NCBI GenBank assembly: GCA_015486425.1
Contig: WFRQ01000415.1
Location: 1-7,338 of the forward strand
Length of the DNA stretch: 7,338 nucleotides
Origin: Deltaproteobacteria bacterium
GTDB lineage: Bacteria; Desulfobacterota; Dissulfuribacteria; Dissulfuribacterales; QOAL01
Direction: 5' to 3'
The notes beneath the pieces are model-generated. The model was not told where the DNA came from. It saw only the letters and a program-made list of their open reading frames with translations, and did not search any database. The translations under genes and the position numbers were made by a program. Position 1 is the stretch's first letter. Each line of letters begins with the position of its first letter. This document shows, one piece after another, positions 6,001-7,338 of the stretch.

Positions 6001-6814
6001 CAGGTCAGGATCCGCTGGTATTTCCGTAAATACGGATCACCCCGAGCAGGCAGCCAACATTATAAACACCACCATCAGCAACAATCTGGTGGAGGAGGCC
6101 AACTCCCTTTCATACGACTCGGCCGGCATCTACATCCTGAATATAGGAACAGGAAACAGCATCACAGGAAATACAGTTAGAAATGGTGGATCTATAGAGC
6201 TCCGTAGTTCAGGCATCATGCTGGACGGGGCTGTTTCCAGCATGATTATTCAAGGAAACACCCTGGAAAATAACTCTCTAACCGGGCTGGCAGTAACGGG
6301 AACAGGCCATAACATCACTAATAATACCATTCAGTTTAACGCATCTTCTTCCTCTGAGGGAGCACAGGTGGTCTTCTTTACCTCTACAGGTAATGCCTCC
6401 GGCTGTACTCTTAAAAACAACACTATACGCTCTGAAGAGGGTGAGCCTCTTTTCATGGTGCTTAACGGAAAGACCACCATTGATGACCAGCCCCATGATA
6501 TAGACAGCAACACGTATGAAATTAAGGCATTATCAGATATTGACGAGACATATCCGGCATTCTGCTGGAATAACGATTATACATGTGCAAATCTTATTGA
6601 CTTTGCCTCATGGAAATCGACGGATTGCGGCAACCAGACGAGCCCGTGCCGTGACATATCATCTACATTAAATATTGTAGATGATACATATAAGGATGCG
6701 GACTGGGACAGGGACTACGATGTGGATGGTGTTGATCTTGCCGCCCTTATCAGGGGACTGAACCCGGGGGTAAGCGTAGTTGATTTCGCCCAAGCATTCG
6801 GCTTTGTTTATTAA
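3044..6814 (+). CDS. Large secreted right-handed parallel beta-helix protein with two homologous halves and a C-terminal calcium loop (1256 aa)
   Basis: The N-terminus has a hydrophobic export segment (about residues 20-40) and a cleavage-like TATAA at 45-49, so the protein is exported; the n-region is unusually long and poor in positive charge. Two homologous units follow, about 50-611 and 636-1195, offset by roughly 586 residues and around half identical by eye. Each begins with TYYV...GNDNN, then PGDxILxKRGxxW and a lead domain ending in GQWYWD (271-276; 854-859). A beta-helix rich in N-T-I/N-N turns follows, as in NosD/PbH1 repeats. Residues kept in both halves include GANGH (346-350; 929-932 region), SGSAGIS, LSYDxAGIY, LRSxGIM, FMVLNGK and a CWxNxYxC pair. 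Residues 1220-1231 form an EF-hand-type loop with Asp at positions 1, 3, 5, 7, 9 and 12, like one half of a type I dockerin. The architecture fits carbohydrate lyases, epimerases, glycosidases or adhesins; no catalytic residues can be assigned. An intrinsic terminator follows 35 nt after the stop. Confidence 0.9.
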   Translation: MKDNATENQITNTVTGTMPALLYWPCIFAAVLAWTGILAITSPLTATAATYYVDASNGNDNNDGQSTDSAWRTLNAVSNPKNPFQPGDQILLKRGETWYGGIWLKQSGEAENPIVLGAYGNESDPQPLLKGTYWAPISWETVSGNIYRTTNPAWRSDPGILLYDNIPEPSIVTLESASPVDNIRPGAVLVQTSGYYANFWVTSVNAQERKIYGITFFRDAANADPPRYWLAGTEIQVRQIDENTGKETTSTITISDNGGLHVEPASLTASGQWYWDPDEQSVYLYAETAEDTANVELGQSAWGIVTNGISNITIQDITFRGFKEVGAYFYNGSGITLDNVHIYGVGANGHMTGILFNEIKNSAVRNSQVEYALRTGISIYSWRLEEDLASNNTISGNHILNSGSAGISLSTDTAERRICIRNNHINGNIIENSNLLSYDAAGIYLLNVGEGNTINDNTINNGGSAQLRSAGIMVDSDVQPVTIEGNTIENNSLGGITVTGSSHTIRNNVLRNNGVCSWESAQITFFTVKTNAQGCTVENNTLEAGESQMLFMVLNGKPTDLDLPNSIDNNRYTSPDPAPFCWTNHYACSEDDKIDFPHWKCASGVLLDSNSYFNGTQPPEEPPLCEEIIEPHDPVTYYVSFSTGNDNNTGTSEDQPWKNISKISKSPAGTFGPGDKILFKRGDVWHSEGVTIKDSGTESIPITIGAYGDGAADPPLFDGTYANFPFPVDWESVEGNIYRSTNWGWEPGLIFYNNAPVPAIATLQFDSAVDNVRPGAVLLQTSDYYCNMWVTSVNAAARQISGITFFRDPAIHWLSTYTVEVRQLNDSGEEEKLNLTLTPPGGLIVSRASLTEPGQWYWDTTQKAIFINAPQNPADMDIELAQYRFGIQLSQVEHVVIQDINIKGYNENGIYLYECNDINMQDLNIWAIGANGHRSGILIHNSSDCGVTNCVVTDCLVSGIGIYSMSPGPAYGKYSWNNVISGNTVLRSGSAGISVNTDHPEQAANIINTTISNNLVEEANSLSYDSAGIYILNIGTGNSITGNTVRNGGSIELRSSGIMLDGAVSSMIIQGNTLENNSLTGLAVTGTGHNITNNTIQFNASSSSEGAQVVFFTSTGNASGCTLKNNTIRSEEGEPLFMVLNGKTTIDDQPHDIDSNTYEIKALSDIDETYPAFCWNNDYTCANLIDFASWKSTDCGNQTSPCRDISSTLNIVDDTYKDADWDRDYDVDGVDLAALIRGLNPGVSVVDFAQAFGFVY
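3191..4876 (+). repeat. First homologous half of the beta-helix protein (residues about 50-611)
   Basis: This coding unit aligns with 4949-6628. Protein similarity runs the full length from TYYV to the CWxNxYxC...IDF.WK block. At DNA level only short islands stay identical, such as GGGCAGTGGTACTGGGA at 3854-3870 and 5603-5619, and GGCGCCAACGGACA at 4079-4092 and 5828-5841, each exactly 1749 bp apart. This indicates an old in-frame duplication. Confidence 0.85.
4949..6628 (+). repeat. Second homologous half of the beta-helix protein (residues about 636-1195)
   Basis: This is the partner of 3191-4876. It is joined to the first half by a short linker (about residues 612-635) containing a Pro/Glu-rich stretch, TQPPEEPPLCEE. 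It is slightly shorter in the lead domain, with no counterpart to the ANADPP insertion near residue 221. The conserved blocks are kept, so neither half appears to be decaying. Confidence 0.85.
6701..6736 (+). other. EF-hand/dockerin-type calcium-binding loop (residues 1220-1231)
   Basis: The codons encode DWDRDYDVDGVD. Aspartates fall at loop positions 1, 3, 5, 7, 9 and 12, the spacing of calcium-coordinating residues in EF-hands and dockerin loops, and LAALI follows as in a dockerin helix. Only one loop is present; a full type I dockerin has two. The protein ends 25 residues later, after AFGFVY, with no recognisable PEP-CTERM, LPXTG or other sorting tail. Confidence 0.7.
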
Positions 6815-6849
6815 CACGCCGCATCCATGATCACCGTATCTGAAACAGG

Positions 6850-6887
6850 CAGGGCCATCCGGTTTGACTCCGAATGGCCCTGTTTTC
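6850..6887 (+). terminator. Intrinsic terminator of the beta-helix gene
   Basis: The arms CAGGGCCATCCGG (6850-6862) and CCGAATGGCCCTG (6870-6882) pair over 13 positions with a single mismatch around a 7-nt loop, and TTTTC follows directly. It lies 35 nt after the stop codon at 6814. It is a textbook GC-rich hairpin with a short T-tract. Confidence 0.9.
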
Positions 6888-6904
6888 TATCTCACCGCTA
6901 TTTC

Positions 6905-6972
6905 AGCGGCCTGTTAAACATATGCGCGCAACACTTTATCCAGTAGCGCATTTTCCCGGTTAACAGGCCGCT
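6905..6972. repeat. Nested palindrome (68 bp) downstream of the paralogue at 7003
   Basis: The outer arms AGCGGCCTGTTAA (6905-6917) and TTAACAGGCCGCT (6960-6972) are perfect 13-bp inverse complements separated by 42 nt. Inside, ATGCGC (6922-6927) and GCGCAT (6946-6951) form a second stem. The base of the left arm (AGCGG, 6905-6909) can instead pair with CCGCT at 6895-6899 across a 5-nt loop, so two structures compete. No T-run flanks it, so it is not a standard terminator. It begins 31 nt past the stop of the minus-strand gene. Confidence 0.7.
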
Positions 6973-7002
6973 TCCTGTTCAGATAGTGCACTTGATACTA
7001 CA

Positions 7003-7338
7003 TCAGGGAGTAAGAACTACTGCCACGTAACCTGCTATATCCCTTACCCAGCCACTTGTATAGTAACGGGCGCCTGGCGGGAATGCATAGTAATAGGCTT
7101 CCCCGTAATCGTCATCAGCCACGCCCCATGGTGAGGGAGAAAGAATGTGATAGGTTGCGCCTCCGTCGTTTGTAAGCACGGCCCTGAGCCATACCGTAGC
7201 ACCTGCCGCTATACTCCTGGTCCAGGTTGTGGTGGAATCAGAAATAGGTACCCAGTGCGCTCCATCATCAAGACTGTACTGGTAGTTACCGGAAAACACG
7301 CCGTAATAAAGATCAACTTCCAGTGTTTCCGAAGTGGC
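7003..7338 (-). CDS. Secreted-type protein of unknown function, C-terminal 111 aa (paralogue of the 172-aa protein)
   Basis: The gene runs off the right edge; 111 codons plus a TGA stop are visible and the start and any signal peptide lie outside. The frame is open to the last base, beginning ATSETLEVDLYYG, which aligns with residue 63 onwards of the 172-aa protein. By eye, about 63 of 111 positions are identical. The fully kept blocks are VDLYYG, TWTR, YHILSPSPWG, AFPP and VRDI-GYVAVV. An internal GTG at 7299 could be taken for a start, but homology continues upstream of it, so it is not the true start. By homology the full protein should be about 170 aa and exported. It converges with the beta-helix gene, with the terminator and nested palindrome between them. 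Function unknown. Confidence 0.85.
   Translation of the reverse strand, partial: ATSETLEVDLYYGVFSGNYQYSLDDGAHWVPISDSTTTWTRSIAAGATVWLRAVLTNDGGATYHILSPSPWGVADDDYGEAYYYAFPPGARYYTSGWVRDIAGYVAVVLTP

Noticed and set aside
6905..6972. Integron attC-like site because GTTAAAC fits GTTRRRY
   Set aside because: The second core site does not fit and the order and orientation of the halves are wrong; no integrase or cassette structure is present.

Overview
The window looks like a chromosomal segment from an environmental Gram-negative-type bacterium of roughly 45-48% GC. Three of its four gene families are exported: a long parallel beta-helix protein with a C-terminal calcium-loop (dockerin-like) tail, a papaya-type glutaminyl cyclotransferase, and two copies of a small secreted protein. 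Together with a possible sigma-54 promoter and dispersed palindromes, this suggests a Desulfobacterota- or Nitrospirota-like organism. That is an impression; nothing in the sequence fixes the lineage.

Layout from left to right. (1) 2-310 (+) is the C-terminal end of a dicarboxylate/amino acid:cation symporter. (2) 311-564 is a convergent intergenic gap holding a 107-bp compound palindrome. (3) 565-1083 (-) encodes a 172-aa secreted protein of unknown function. (4) 1084-1611 is an AT-rich non-coding stretch with a sigma-54-like promoter facing the 172-aa gene. (5) 1612-2436 (-) encodes an exported glutaminyl-peptide cyclotransferase. (6) 2437-3043 is a divergent non-coding region with a possible promoter/operator and a short heptamer repeat. 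(7) 3044-6814 (+) encodes a 1256-aa secreted protein made of two homologous halves, each a lead domain plus a right-handed parallel beta-helix, followed by one EF-hand-type calcium loop. (8) 6815-7002 holds a strong intrinsic terminator and a nested palindrome. (9) 7003-7338 (-) is the C-terminal part of a paralogue of the 172-aa protein, cut by the window edge.

All genes after the symporter act in the cell envelope or outside. The large protein is probably a surface or secreted carbohydrate-interacting factor, possibly a lyase, epimerase or glycosidase. The cyclotransferase would modify exported proteins whose mature N-terminus is Gln. The paralogous small proteins flank the central genes, each with its 3' end towards a palindromic element. 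No operon joins these genes: orientations alternate and gaps are long, so a common function is only an inference. The most notable items are the secreted small-protein family, the internally duplicated beta-helix protein, the sigma-54-like promoter and the two structured palindromes. No RNA gene, CRISPR array or insertion sequence was recognised.
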